Below, piece by piece: positions 31,273-40,681 of a DNA stretch of 44,543 nt (within the stretch, counting starts at the first letter, position 1; each line of letters starts with the position of its first letter). The DNA is from Ruminococcus sp. (GTDB lineage Bacteria > Bacillota > Clostridia > Oscillospirales > Ruminococcaceae). Position numbers and translations under genes: made by a program. The notes under the pieces were generated by a model that ran no database searches, was not told the DNA's origin, and worked only from the letters and a program-made list of their open reading frames with translations. The DNA lies in the NCBI GenBank assembly GCA_017626015.1, contig JAGAJO010000015.1:1-44543 (forward strand), in the 5' to 3' direction.

Positions 31273-32889
31273 TTACTCGATAAACGACTTCATACCGTGC
31301 TCACGTCTCCACTCAAGGAATTCCTCGTATGTTCCCTGTCTGTCGATACAGCCGTCGGGAGTTATCTCGATGATCCTGTTTGCCACCGTCTGGACTATCT
31401 CGTGGTCGTGGGAGGCAAAGATAACAACGCCCTTGAAGTCCCTCAGACCGTTGTTTACCGCCGTGATCGACTCCAGATCAAGGTGGTTGGTAGGTCTGTC
31501 AAGCAGAATGACATTGGATCCGAACAGCATCATACGGCTGAACATACATCTGACCTTTTCTCCTCCCGAAAGCACCTTTACGGGCTTGTATATCTCGTCT
31601 CCGGAGAAAAGCATTCTGCCTAAGAAGCCACGCAGGAACGTGTCCGTTACTTCGGATGTGGAGTAGGGTCTCAGCCAGTCCACGATGCTTTCGTCGTGTC
31701 CGTTGAAGTAGGCGGAGTTGTCCACAGGGAAGTATGAGCGTGAGGTCGAAACGCCCCACTTTATCGTACCCTCGTCAGGCTCCTCCTCCTCGGCGAGTAT
31801 CTTGAACAGTGCGGTGATAGCCTGCTCGCTTTCGCCGATAAATGCTACCTTGTCGGTTCTTGACAGGGTAAAGGACACGTTGTTTAACAGCTTTACGCCG
31901 TCAACGGTCTTTGAAACTCCGTTGACCTTAAGCACGTCCTTGCCAAGCTCCCTGTCCATATTAAAGCCTATAAACGGATATTTTCTCGATGAAGCGGGCA
32001 TCTCCTCAACTGTAAGCTTGTCCAGCAGCTTTCTTCTTGCGGTCGCCTGCTTTGATTTTGACTTGTTGGCGGAGAATCGGCTGATAAATTCCTGGAGCTC
32101 CCTGATCTTTTCCTCCGCCTTTTTATTCTGGTTCTTTATCATGCGCTGCATAAGCTGTGAGGATTCATACCAGAATTCGTAGTTGCCCACATACATTTTG
32201 ATCTTCGTGTAGTCTATATCCACTATATGGGTGCAGACGTTATTAAGGAAATGCCTGTCGTGGGAAACCACTATCACCGTGCCGAAATAGTCCGCCAGAA
32301 AATCCTCCAGCCAGCGTATGGCGTCTATATCAAGGTGGTTGGTAGGCTCGTCAAGCATGATAATGTCCGGATTTCCGAAAAGCGCCTGAGCAAGCAGGAC
32401 CTTGACCTTTTCGTTTCCCGAAAGCGACGACATCTGCGAGTATAAAATATCCTCCGGCAGTCCCAGACCCTGTATAAGACGTGATACGTCCGATTCTGCC
32501 TCCCAGCCGTTAAGCTCGGCAAATTCAGCCTCCAGCTGTCCGGCTCTGTCTCCGTCCTCGTCGGAGAAATCCTCCTTTGCATACAGCTCGTCCTTTTCCT
32601 TCATGATATCGTAAAGCCGCTTGTTGCCCATAATAACGGTATCCAGTACGGAAAATTCATCAAATGCGAAGTGATCCTGTCTGAGTACCGAGATCCTTTC
32701 CTCCTTGGATACTGAGACCTCTCCGGTGGTAGGCTCCAGCTCGCCGTTAAGTATTTTGAGAAACGTGGACTTTCCTGCGCCGTTGGCTCCGATAATGCCG
32801 TAGCAGTTGCCGTTTGTGAATTTAAGGTCAACGTCCTTGAAAAGCATCTGACCGCCGAATGAAAGGCTTACGTTTGAAACTGTTATCAT
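31273..32889 (-). CDS. ABC-F ATPase, YbiT/YkpA-like, with degenerate second ATP site
   Basis: The product is 538 residues with two ATP domains and a charged linker (about 245-295). Domain 1 is intact: Walker A GANGAGKST with Lys40, signature LSGNEKVKV, Walker B LDEPTNHLD at 179-187. Domain 2 is not. Its P-loop reads GESEQAIT (352-359), with Ile where Lys should be, and its Walker B reads LLDRPTNHLD with Arg465 in place of the catalytic Glu. The second signature LSGGEKVRC is kept. ABC-F proteins act on the ribosome exit or peptidyl site, rescuing stalls or giving antibiotic protection. GGAGAG precedes the ATG at 32889. Confidence 0.9.
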   Translation of the reverse strand: MITVSNVSLSFGGQMLFKDVDLKFTNGNCYGIIGANGAGKSTFLKILNGELEPTTGEVSVSKEERISVLRQDHFAFDEFSVLDTVIMGNKRLYDIMKEKDELYAKEDFSDEDGDRAGQLEAEFAELNGWEAESDVSRLIQGLGLPEDILYSQMSSLSGNEKVKVLLAQALFGNPDIIMLDEPTNHLDIDAIRWLEDFLADYFGTVIVVSHDRHFLNNVCTHIVDIDYTKIKMYVGNYEFWYESSQLMQRMIKNQNKKAEEKIRELQEFISRFSANKSKSKQATARRKLLDKLTVEEMPASSRKYPFIGFNMDRELGKDVLKVNGVSKTVDGVKLLNNVSFTLSRTDKVAFIGESEQAITALFKILAEEEEPDEGTIKWGVSTSRSYFPVDNSAYFNGHDESIVDWLRPYSTSEVTDTFLRGFLGRMLFSGDEIYKPVKVLSGGEKVRCMFSRMMLFGSNVILLDRPTNHLDLESITAVNNGLRDFKGVVIFASHDHEIVQTVANRIIEITPDGCIDRQGTYEEFLEWRREHGMKSFIE

Positions 32890-32956
32890 ATTTACTCTCC
32901 TGCTTTAGTTTAGGAAGCGCTGATCAGCATTTCCTTTATTGTCTTAAATATTTTTC

Positions 32957-32985
32957 ATTATACCATAAAGCTCCGCATTTGTCTA
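32957..32985 (-). promoter_or_regulatory. Promoter of the ABC-F gene
   Basis: On the minus strand TAGACA (32985-32980) and TATAAT (32962-32957) are 17 bp apart, 67 bp before the start codon. It overlaps the last codons of the upstream gene. The leader holds the hairpin AGGAA-AT-GCTGATCAGC-GC-TTCCT. Confidence 0.65.
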
Positions 32986-34515
32986 GAAAATTTGCGGATC
33001 TTTACGTTTATTTAATATTTTTTCCGCTGCCGATGCGGCATAGGCTATCCCGTCCGCCGCCATTATAAGCATAAGGGGGATAAAATTAAACAGATATCTT
33101 GATCTGGTTTCCCATATGAGCAGAAATACCGTGATACCGAAAACGGCAAGCCTGATATAGCTCATGGAGCTTTTTCCGCCCTTGCGTATTCCGCCCAGAA
33201 CAGAAAACGACATAGCCAGTATTATCATCAGGTGGTAGGACTGAAAGTATATAAGCGCCTTGGTCCCTTTGCCGATAATATATTTAAGCGTTCCGTCCCG
33301 GGCGGATCTGATATGATTTTTTATATAGTAGGTCCCGTCTCCCCATGTAAATCCCAGCTTTTTGAAAATGTGAAGGCTCATATCTTCGGCGGAGGACTCG
33401 GATATACGCTCTTTTATCACCCGTATGCTTTCTTTTCTGCGGGTCTCATAGTCGGGCTGGTATTTTGTGAAATTGTGATCGTCAACGTCAAAGCCGCCCT
33501 CGTCCTTAAGTCCCATCATTACCCAATGGGTCATAGGAAAGCGGTAGGTGTCAAGCTTTTCCTCCGTGGCTATGCCCGAGCCTATGGCGATCCCATGTAT
33601 AACGACCGAATTAAAGATGACCGTAACGGCAAGCAGCATTGCCGCCGCCGGAATGGATCTTTTGACAGGAACGTTTGCAGCAAGGTAAATTATCGATGCA
33701 ATAATTATAACGGCGAGACTTCCTTTGACGGAATAGCCTGCCGCCGTAACGGCTGACGCTGCGGCGCAGAGACCGAAAAAGCCTTTTGTGCTTTCCGCTT
33801 TTACGGTTTTTATGATCAGATAGACCGCCGCAGAAACAAAAGGCATACTTACCGAATCTGTGTAGAAATAGCATGAGTAGGTATACAGCGGAGCATACCC
33901 CAGCATAAGAATGATGCAAAGGGCGGTCTTGCGGTTATCCTTGAAGATCAGCCGGGCGCATCTGAACATAAAAAATAGTCCCAGCTGTATAAACGCTGTA
34001 TTCAGAAGTCCGGCGGCATAAACCGGTATCTCTCCCATAACGGCATAGACCGCCTTATATAATACCGACAGTATCATAAGAACAGCCCAGTTGTTTGGAA
34101 ACTGGTAAAAGTATGTGGTGTGTTTCTCGGTCGCCTGAACGGCGTCGGAAAAATCTCTCCCCTGAGCGTACGCCCTTGCGGCGTTGTCGATAAAGCGGCT
34201 GTCGCTTGTGGGAATGTTTTTCAGCTCAAAAATTATAAAAATCTGTACCGCCGTGATCAGCAGTGCGGCGGCAGCATAGAGTATATTTATCTGCTTTCTG
34301 CTTAGATCTGCCCTGCCCTTTGAGAATATATAATATCCGTAACCGGCTGCGAGCAGCAGAAAAGCTCCCGCAGGGATAGATACAGGATCGTATTCTGCCA
34401 GTCCGAGCGGCAGCTCCAGACGGTTGCCGCATAAGGTCGCACATACCGCCGTAATTACGGCGAGCAATACGAGAAAATACGCCGAATGAAATATTCTGCT
34501 CAGTGTTTTTATCAT
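32983..34515 (-). CDS. Multi-span membrane protein, GT-C glycosyltransferase-like
   Basis: The product is 510 residues with about 11 membrane spans. The first loop has TSDSRFIDNAARAYAQG, resembling the acidic first external loop of GT39/PMT-type transferases. A large external loop at about 320-395 carries HWVMMGLKDEGGFDVDDHNF, a pattern of Gram-positive integral membrane GT-C proteins. They transfer sugars from polyprenyl-phosphate donors outside the membrane. The donor and acceptor are not known. The ribosome site is weak (AGAGATGA). It is a single-gene unit with its own promoter. Confidence 0.72.
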   Translation of the reverse strand: MIKTLSRIFHSAYFLVLLAVITAVCATLCGNRLELPLGLAEYDPVSIPAGAFLLLAAGYGYYIFSKGRADLSRKQINILYAAAALLITAVQIFIIFELKNIPTSDSRFIDNAARAYAQGRDFSDAVQATEKHTTYFYQFPNNWAVLMILSVLYKAVYAVMGEIPVYAAGLLNTAFIQLGLFFMFRCARLIFKDNRKTALCIILMLGYAPLYTYSCYFYTDSVSMPFVSAAVYLIIKTVKAESTKGFFGLCAAASAVTAAGYSVKGSLAVIIIASIIYLAANVPVKRSIPAAAMLLAVTVIFNSVVIHGIAIGSGIATEEKLDTYRFPMTHWVMMGLKDEGGFDVDDHNFTKYQPDYETRRKESIRVIKERISESSAEDMSLHIFKKLGFTWGDGTYYIKNHIRSARDGTLKYIIGKGTKALIYFQSYHLMIILAMSFSVLGGIRKGGKSSMSYIRLAVFGITVFLLIWETRSRYLFNFIPLMLIMAADGIAYAASAAEKILNKRKDPQIF

Positions 34516-34567
34516 TATTTATCATCTCTGTTTTATTTGTTCTTTATTATTTTATATCTGTTAGGCT

Positions 34568-34596
34568 ATTATAGCACCGCACCCCGTGATAATCAA
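34568..34596 (-). promoter_or_regulatory. Promoter of the GT-C-like gene
   Basis: On the minus strand TTGATT (34596-34591) and TATAAT (34573-34568) are 17 bp apart, 53 bp before the start codon. Confidence 0.7.
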
Positions 34597-34714
34597 GCTT
34601 TTATATGTTTTTTCTCTGTAATACCTAAATTATTCCCCGAACAGAGGAAAAAAATAGGCAAAATAAAAATATACATAATTTTCCTTGAAATTTCCGGCGT
34701 GCTGATTGATCTGC

Positions 34715-34743
34715 TTGACAACCGCCGTGAACGGTGGTAAAAT
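34715..34743 (+). promoter_or_regulatory. Promoter of the sirtuin gene
   Basis: TTGACA (34715-34720) and TAAAAT (34738-34743) are 17 bp apart. The spacer holds a short inverted repeat, ACCG...CGGT. Confidence 0.7.
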
Positions 34744-34797
34744 AAAGCTGTAAGCTTGTTTTTTCAGCTGCTTAGGACAGAAAGTGAGGCGGAAGAG

Positions 34798-35508
34798 ATG
34801 ACATTACAGCAGATCATCGACAGCTCGGAAAGAATAGTTTTTTTCGGAGGAGCGGGCGTTTCCACCGAAAGCGGGATACCGGATTTCCGTTCTGCTGACG
34901 GACTTTACAGTCAGAAGTACGACTATCCTCCCGAGGAGATATTAAGTCACACGTTTTTTATGAGAAGGCCGGAGGAATTTTTCAGATTTTACCGTGATAA
35001 AATGCTTTGTCTGGGCGCAAAGCCAAACAAGGCGCATTTAAAGCTGGCTCAGATGGAGGAGGCGGGAAAGCTCTCCGCAGTCGTGACCCAGAATATAGAC
35101 GGACTTCATCAGGCTGCCGGAAGCAGGAAAGTGCTGGAGCTTCACGGCTCGGTGCTGAGAAATTACTGCATGAAATGCGGAAAATTCTATACTGCGGAGG
35201 ATATTCTTGCCTCGGAAGGAGTTCCCGTGTGTCAATGCGGCGGGATCATCAAGCCGGACGTTGTTCTCTACGAGGAGGGTCTTGACGACAGGACCGTTTC
35301 CGAGGCGGTGCGGCAGATCTCGCACTGCGATACACTTATAATTGCCGGAACGTCCCTTACTGTATACCCTGCGGCGGGAATGGTGAGATATTTTCAGGGC
35401 AGTCACCTTGTCCTTATAAACCGTGATCCGACGCCTATGGACGGTATGTGTGAGCTTGTTATACGGGAAAAGGTCGGAGAAACGCTGGACGGGATAAGGC
35501 TTTTCTGA
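34798..35508 (+). CDS. NAD-dependent protein deacylase, sirtuin
   Basis: The product is 236 residues from the ATG at 34798, a normal length for the class. GAGVSTESGIPDFRS (about 18-32) binds NAD. VTQNIDGLHQAAG (about 99-111) is the catalytic core, and ELHGS holds the active-site His. The zinc site has CMKCGK and CQCGG. GTSLTVYPAAG (about 195-205) is the second NAD motif. Sirtuins remove acetyl or longer acyl groups from lysines, tuning metabolic enzymes. The ribosome site is weak, AGGCGGA. It precedes the ileS leader but has no strong terminator. Confidence 0.92.
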   Translation: MTLQQIIDSSERIVFFGGAGVSTESGIPDFRSADGLYSQKYDYPPEEILSHTFFMRRPEEFFRFYRDKMLCLGAKPNKAHLKLAQMEEAGKLSAVVTQNIDGLHQAAGSRKVLELHGSVLRNYCMKCGKFYTAEDILASEGVPVCQCGGIIKPDVVLYEEGLDDRTVSEAVRQISHCDTLIIAGTSLTVYPAAGMVRYFQGSHLVLINRDPTPMDGMCELVIREKVGETLDGIRLF

Positions 35509-35525
35509 TCGGGCAGATTTTTCTC

Positions 35526-35554
35526 TTGACAAATCGGAAGGGCAATGCTATAAT
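35526..35554 (+). promoter_or_regulatory. Promoter of the ileS T-box transcript
   Basis: A perfect TTGACA and TATAAT are 17 bp apart, 342 bp before the ileS start. This leaves a leader of about 330 bases for the T-box. Confidence 0.85.
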
Positions 35555-35565
35555 AGTTATACATT

Positions 35566-35838
35566 ATATTTTCAAAGACCTTGACGGAGACAGTATGCCG
35601 GCGTGGGAAAGCGACAGCGAGCTGCGGACAGTGTAAGCGCAGTGCAAGTAGCATCCGGCTGAATATCACTCCCGAGTCCCGTGGCGGAACGGCAGGCGGA
35701 GATCATTCTGCGGCTTAAGTACGCTCCGGCGCATTCTCTGCGTTAAAGGGGACGCATATGCTTGTATGCTGTGAAACGGGTGGTTTATCCGAAAGTACGC
35801 TTTCGTCCTATTTCTCGGGACGGAAGCTTTTTTGTTTT
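35566..35838 (+). promoter_or_regulatory. T-box riboswitch of ileS (specifier ATC)
   Basis: The leader carries the parts of a T-box. An AGCGA-type bulge region near 35610 and a specifier region GAATATCACT at 35661-35670 place ATC (Ile) at 35665-35667. The tRNA-end binding sequence lies near 35776-35790 (ACGGGTGGTTTATCC). A terminator follows: CTTTCGTCC with GGGACGGAAG, then CTTTTTTG at about 35800-35838. Uncharged tRNA-Ile would pair with both sites and allow read-through. The T-box bulge is diverged from the usual GGGTGGTACCGCG. Confidence 0.8.
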
Positions 35839-35895
35839 CCGCAGGTTGATAAGAAAATTCAGGTAACAGACTTTTTAAAGAAAGGATTGATCTTC

Positions 35896-38800
35896 GTGTA
35901 CAAAAAGGTTGACGCATCTCTGGATTTTGTACAGAGAGAAAAGAAAGTCGAAAAATTCTGGAAAGAAAACGACATATTCGGCAAGAGCCTGGAATCCCGC
36001 AAAAAGGGAGAAAGCTATGTTTTCTACGACGGACCTCCCACTGCTAACGGAAAGCCGCATATCGGTCACGTCCTTACCCGTGCTATCAAGGATATGATCC
36101 CGAGATACCGCACAATGAAGGGCTATAACGTTCCGAGAAAGGCAGGCTGGGACACTCACGGACTGCCCGTTGAGCTTGAAGTGGAAAAGGAGCTTGGACT
36201 TGACGGCAAGGAGCAAATCGAGGAATACGGTCTGGAGCCTTTTATCAAAAAATGTAAGGAATCGGTATGGAAATACAAGGGTATGTGGGAGGATTTCTCC
36301 GGAACCGTCGGCTTCTGGGCGGATATGGAGCATCCGTATGTTACCTATGATAATAACTTTATCGAGTCGGAGTGGTGGGCGCTCAAGCAGATCTACGACA
36401 AGGGACTGCTTTACAAGGGCTTTAAGATCGTTCCCTACTGCCCGCGCTGCGGAACTCCGCTTTCGTCTCACGAGGTCGCTCAGGGCTACAAGCTGGTAAA
36501 GGAGCGTTCGGCGATCGTCCGCTTTAAAATAAAGGATAAGGACGAGTATTTCCTTGCGTGGACCACCACACCGTGGACGCTGCCCTCCAACGTTGCGCTC
36601 TGCGTAAATCCCGACGAGACCTACTGCAAGGTAAAGGCTGCGGACGGATATGTTTATATCATGGCTCAGGCGCTGCTCGACAGCGTTCTCGGCAGACTTG
36701 CCGACGGGGATAAGCCCGCCTATGAGATCCTTGACAGCTGTACGGGAAAGGATCTTGAATATACCGAGTATGAGCCGCTGTTCGCCTGCGCAGGAGAAGC
36801 TGCCGCAAAGCAGGATAAAAAGGGATTTTTTGTGACCTGCGACGGCTATGTTACCATGTCAGACGGTACGGGTATAGTTCATATAGCTCCCGCATTCGGT
36901 GAGGACGACTCCAAGGTGGGAAAAAATTACGGTCTGCCCTTTGTTCAGTTCGTTGACGGCAAGGGCGATATGACAGAGGAAACTCCCTTTGCGGGAATGT
37001 TCGTAAAGGACGCCGATCCGGAGGTGCTTAAATATCTTGACGCCGAGGGCAAGCTGTTTGCCGCTCCCAAGTTCGAGCATGACTATCCTCACTGCTGGAG
37101 ATGCGGATCACCCCTTATTTACTATGCAAGAGATACATGGTTCATAAAAATGACCGATGTTAAGGACAGACTTATTGCAAATAACGACACGATAAACTGG
37201 ATACCCGAAAGCATCGGAAAGGGACGCTTCGGCGACTGGCTGAAAAACGTTCAGGACTGGGGTATCTCCAGAAACAGATACTGGGGCACGCCTCTTAATA
37301 TCTGGGAGTGCGAGTGCGGTCACAGACATTCCATAGGCTCTGTGGAGGAGCTGAGATCCATGTCTCCCGACTGTCCGGAGGATATAGAGCTTCACCGTCC
37401 TTATATCGATAAGGTAACTATCACCTGCCCGGAATGCGGAAAGCAGATGAAGAGAGTGCCGGAGGTAATAGACTGCTGGTTCGATTCAGGCTCAATGCCT
37501 TTTGCGCAGCACCACTATCCCTTTGAGAACAAGGAGCTTTTTGAGGCGCAGTTCCCTGCCGACTTCATATCCGAGGCGGTGGATCAGACAAGAGGCTGGT
37601 TCTATTCGCTGCTTGCCATATCCACGCTTATATTCGACAAGGCGCCCTACAAGAATGTTATCGTTCTGGGACTTGTTCAGGATAAGGACGGACAGAAGAT
37701 GTCAAAATCCAAGGGCAACGCCGTGGATCCCTTTGAAGCTCTGCCTAAATTCGGCGCAGATGCGATAAGGTGGTATTTCTATACTAATTCCGCTCCGTGG
37801 CTCCCCAATAAGTTCCACGACAAGATCGTTACCGAGGGTCAGAGAAAGTTCATGGGCACGCTGTGGAACACATACGCTTTCTATATCCTATATGCGGAGA
37901 TAGACGGCTTCGATCCAACAAAGTACGCTATAGAGTATGAAAAGCTTTCGGTCATGGATAAGTGGCTGCTTTCCAAAATGAACAGCATGATAAGAGATGT
38001 AGACAGCAATCTGGAGAATTACAGGATCCCGGAGGCTGCAAAGGCTATGCAGGAATTTGTTGACGATATGTCAAACTGGTATGTAAGAAGAGGCCGTGAA
38101 AGATATTGGGCGCAGGGTATGTCTCAGGACAAGATAAACGCCTATATGACCCTTTACACCGCACTGCTCAACGTCTGCAAGTGCGCAGCTCCCATGGTTC
38201 CCTTTATCACAGAGTCTATATACCAGAACCTTGTCAGAAGCGTTGACAGCAGCGCCCCCGAGAGTATACATCTGTGCGATTTCCCCGAGGCTGACGAGAG
38301 CATGATCGATTCAAAGCTTGAAGCGGATATGGAGGAGGTACTGGATATAGTCGTTCTGGGAAGAAGCGCAAGAAACGGAGCGAATCTTAAAAACAGACAG
38401 CCTCTGAGCGTTATGTACGTTGCCGCCGATCATACGCTTGACAGCTACTATGTGGATATCATCAGAGACGAGCTTAATATGAAGAAGGTGGAATTCTCTG
38501 ACGACGTATCGGCTTATATCGATTACAGATTCAAGCCGCAGCTCAAAACTCTGGGACCAAAGTACGGCAAGCTGCTGGGCGAGATAAGAAAGCTTCTGGG
38601 AGAGCTTGACGGTCATATGGCAATGGACGAGCTGGAGAAAACCGGCGAGCTTAAGCTGACGGTCTCAACGGGTGAAATTTCTCTCTCCAGGGAGGATCTG
38701 CTTATCGAGTCACAGCAGAAGGAAGGCTTCTTTACCCTGACTGAGGGAACAACAACGGTTGCTGTCAGCACTGTGCTTACTCCCGAGCTTCTGGAGGAGG

Positions 38801-39042
38801 GCTATGTCCGTGAGGTCATAAGCAAGGTACAGACCATGCGTAAGGAATCCGGCTTTGAGGTTATGGATCACATCGTACTGAGTCTTTCCGGCAACGACAA
38901 GATAGCGCAGCTGGTGGAAAAGAACAGAGTGGAGATCTGCACCGATGTTCTTGCTGACGAGATCAAGATCGGAGCCGCTACAAATTCCAGAGAATGGGAT
39001 ATAAACGGCGAAAAGGTAACTATCGGTGTAACGAAAATATAA
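35896..39042 (+). CDS. ileS: Isoleucyl-tRNA synthetase, eukaryote-like (type 2)
   Basis: The product is 1,048 residues from the GTG at 35896, with AAAGGA upstream; the open frame reaches back into the T-box and is not coding there. PTANGKPHIGHV gives the HIGH motif, DTHGLPVELEVEKELG is the type 2 form, and GQKMSKSKGNAV gives KMSKS. The editing domain lies between, and a long anticodon-binding tail follows. Type 2 enzymes are naturally less sensitive to mupirocin. The enzyme charges tRNA-Ile. Expression depends on the T-box leader. A strong terminator ends the transcript. Confidence 0.95.
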   Translation: MYKKVDASLDFVQREKKVEKFWKENDIFGKSLESRKKGESYVFYDGPPTANGKPHIGHVLTRAIKDMIPRYRTMKGYNVPRKAGWDTHGLPVELEVEKELGLDGKEQIEEYGLEPFIKKCKESVWKYKGMWEDFSGTVGFWADMEHPYVTYDNNFIESEWWALKQIYDKGLLYKGFKIVPYCPRCGTPLSSHEVAQGYKLVKERSAIVRFKIKDKDEYFLAWTTTPWTLPSNVALCVNPDETYCKVKAADGYVYIMAQALLDSVLGRLADGDKPAYEILDSCTGKDLEYTEYEPLFACAGEAAAKQDKKGFFVTCDGYVTMSDGTGIVHIAPAFGEDDSKVGKNYGLPFVQFVDGKGDMTEETPFAGMFVKDADPEVLKYLDAEGKLFAAPKFEHDYPHCWRCGSPLIYYARDTWFIKMTDVKDRLIANNDTINWIPESIGKGRFGDWLKNVQDWGISRNRYWGTPLNIWECECGHRHSIGSVEELRSMSPDCPEDIELHRPYIDKVTITCPECGKQMKRVPEVIDCWFDSGSMPFAQHHYPFENKELFEAQFPADFISEAVDQTRGWFYSLLAISTLIFDKAPYKNVIVLGLVQDKDGQKMSKSKGNAVDPFEALPKFGADAIRWYFYTNSAPWLPNKFHDKIVTEGQRKFMGTLWNTYAFYILYAEIDGFDPTKYAIEYEKLSVMDKWLLSKMNSMIRDVDSNLENYRIPEAAKAMQEFVDDMSNWYVRRGRERYWAQGMSQDKINAYMTLYTALLNVCKCAAPMVPFITESIYQNLVRSVDSSAPESIHLCDFPEADESMIDSKLEADMEEVLDIVVLGRSARNGANLKNRQPLSVMYVAADHTLDSYYVDIIRDELNMKKVEFSDDVSAYIDYRFKPQLKTLGPKYGKLLGEIRKLLGELDGHMAMDELEKTGELKLTVSTGEISLSREDLLIESQQKEGFFTLTEGTTTVAVSTVLTPELLEEGYVREVISKVQTMRKESGFEVMDHIVLSLSGNDKIAQLVEKNRVEICTDVLADEIKIGAATNSREWDINGEKVTIGVTKI

Positions 39043-39054
39043 AAATAAAATCTG

Positions 39055-39084
39055 CGGACGGTTCATAAACGAGCCGTCCGTTTT
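39055..39084 (+). terminator. Terminator after ileS
   Basis: CGGACGG pairs with CCGTCCG around a loop containing TTCATAAACGAG, followed by TTTT. Confidence 0.8.
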
Positions 39085-39134
39085 GATTTCAGCGGAGCTT
39101 CCGGCTTTGCATGAGGAAAAAATCTTTTTTCCGG

Positions 39135-39163
39135 TTTACAAATCCGCCGTGATATGCTATAAT
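39135..39163 (+). promoter_or_regulatory. Promoter of the shikimate gene cluster
   Basis: TTTACA (39135-39140) and TATAAT (39158-39163) are 17 bp apart, 51 bp before aroB. Confidence 0.75.
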
Positions 39164-39214
39164 ATTATCATATTGATATTTTATGGGCAACAGTAAGTAA
39201 AAGAGGTATGCAAT

Positions 39215-40324
39215 ATGAAATTTAACTGCGAACTGAAAAGGATCGTGGACGATTCCTACGATATCGAAATAGGCAGGAGACTGCAAAAAACTCTGGCGGA
39301 GGATCTGAAAAACGGTCTTGTGGGAAAAATAAAGAAATTTGCTGTGGTTACGGATTCTGTAGTTGCAGAGCTGTACGGCAGGGAAATATATGAAATGCTC
39401 CTTGACGAAGGCTTTAAAGCCGACCTGATAGTTATTCCCGAGGGGGAAAAGTCCAAAACAAGGGAAATGAAGGAGTTTGTCGAGGACACAATGCTTGAAA
39501 AGGGTTACCGCAGAGACTGCGCAGTGGTTGCCGTGGGTGGGGGAGTTGTTACCGACCTTGCAGGATTTGTTGCGGGTACGTTCGGCAGGGGAGTACCCTT
39601 TGTGAATTACGCCACAACGCTCCTTGCTGCTGCGGACGCTTCGGTGGGCGGAAAAACGGCTGTCGATACTCCTCTTGCCACAAATCTTATCGGACTTTTC
39701 AATCAGCCGAAAAAGGTGTATCTGGATATCGACACATGGAAAACTCTCCCCAAAGAGCAGATCTCCAGCGGACTGGCGGAAACTATCAAGCACGGCTGTC
39801 TGGGCGATGCAGAGCTTTTTGAGTACCTTGAAAAGAACGTGGAAAAGATATTTGAGGGCGATACAGAAGCCTGCGAGTACATAGCCGAGCGTAACTGCTC
39901 CGTAAAATACAAGGTAGTAATGAAGGATGAGAGAGAGTCCGGTCTGCGTGAGATCCTTAATCTGGGACATACCGTGGGCAGGGCGGTGGAAACCGTTTCC
40001 GATTACAGACTGTATCACGGAGAGGCTGTGGCGATCGGCATGGTCGCTCAGGCAAGGCTGGGACAGAAATACGGCTTTATTTCCGAAGAAAACGTAAAGC
40101 GTGTTGAAAGTCTTATTGCAAGAGCGGGACTTCCCACGGCTGTGCCTGATTATATAAATAAGGCGGAGCTTGTCAAAAAGCTCTACACCGACAAAAAGGT
40201 GAGAGACGGAAAGCTGAGATTTGTTTTCCAGAAAGAGATCGGAGATGTAATGCAGTTCGGCGATAACAACTACGCAAAAGAGATCGCCGAGGAGGAGATA
40301 GCGGAGATAATCGCAGGAATGTGA
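39215..40324 (+). CDS. aroB: 3-dehydroquinate synthase
   Basis: The product is 369 residues, the usual length. VVAVGGGVVTDLAGFVAGT (about 105-123) binds NAD. TTLLAAADASVGGKTAVDTP, AETIKHGC and NLGHTVGRAVE carry the zinc and substrate residues. It forms 3-dehydroquinate from DAHP, the second step of aromatic amino acid synthesis. AGAGGT precedes the ATG. It starts a same-strand cluster with a small membrane gene, aroA, a NUDIX gene and aroC. No aroF, aroD, aroE or aroK is inside the window. Confidence 0.96.
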   Translation: MKFNCELKRIVDDSYDIEIGRRLQKTLAEDLKNGLVGKIKKFAVVTDSVVAELYGREIYEMLLDEGFKADLIVIPEGEKSKTREMKEFVEDTMLEKGYRRDCAVVAVGGGVVTDLAGFVAGTFGRGVPFVNYATTLLAAADASVGGKTAVDTPLATNLIGLFNQPKKVYLDIDTWKTLPKEQISSGLAETIKHGCLGDAELFEYLEKNVEKIFEGDTEACEYIAERNCSVKYKVVMKDERESGLREILNLGHTVGRAVETVSDYRLYHGEAVAIGMVAQARLGQKYGFISEENVKRVESLIARAGLPTAVPDYINKAELVKKLYTDKKVRDGKLRFVFQKEIGDVMQFGDNNYAKEIAEEEIAEIIAGM

Positions 40325-40351
40325 TCTATTCAGAAAAGATCGGAGTATGCT

Positions 40352-40639
40352 ATGGATCTGCTTATAGAAATACTTTCAGAGATAGTAATAGAATGGTTTT
40401 TCGGCGGCGCAGAGGAAGCTGCACTTGATCGGAAATATTCTAAACCTGTCAGGATATTTTCCGCTGTTATCGCATTGATCTTCTACCTTGCCGTATTTGC
40501 GCTTATTGCCATAGCGGGGATAGCGTCGATCAGAATGAATTATCACATTGCTGGAATTCTCCTTTTTGTGATAGATCTGCTGCTGATTTTTCTCTTTATC
40601 AGAAAGATCGTCAGATTAGTTAAATACAGAATGAGATAA
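40352..40639 (+). CDS. Small membrane protein between aroB and aroA
   Basis: The product is 95 residues with two membrane spans, at about 35-57 and 62-84, and a basic end (RKIVRLVKYRMR). The N-terminal part is acidic (LIEILSEIVIEWFFGGAEEAALD). I do not recognise the family. It lies 27 bp after aroB and 42 bp before aroA in the same direction, so it is cotranscribed. A transport or regulatory link with aromatic synthesis is unsupported. The ribosome site is weak, AGATCGGAG. Confidence 0.7.
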   Translation: MDLLIEILSEIVIEWFFGGAEEAALDRKYSKPVRIFSAVIALIFYLAVFALIAIAGIASIRMNYHIAGILLFVIDLLLIFLFIRKIVRLVKYRMR

Positions 40640-40681
40640 ACGTCCGTTGCCGTAAGCGGCGTATGTATCGGAGGAATTAAT

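Noticed and set aside
39089-40018. 309-residue minus-strand open frame opposite aroB
   Set aside because: Shadow of aroB, whose motifs are complete on the plus strand.
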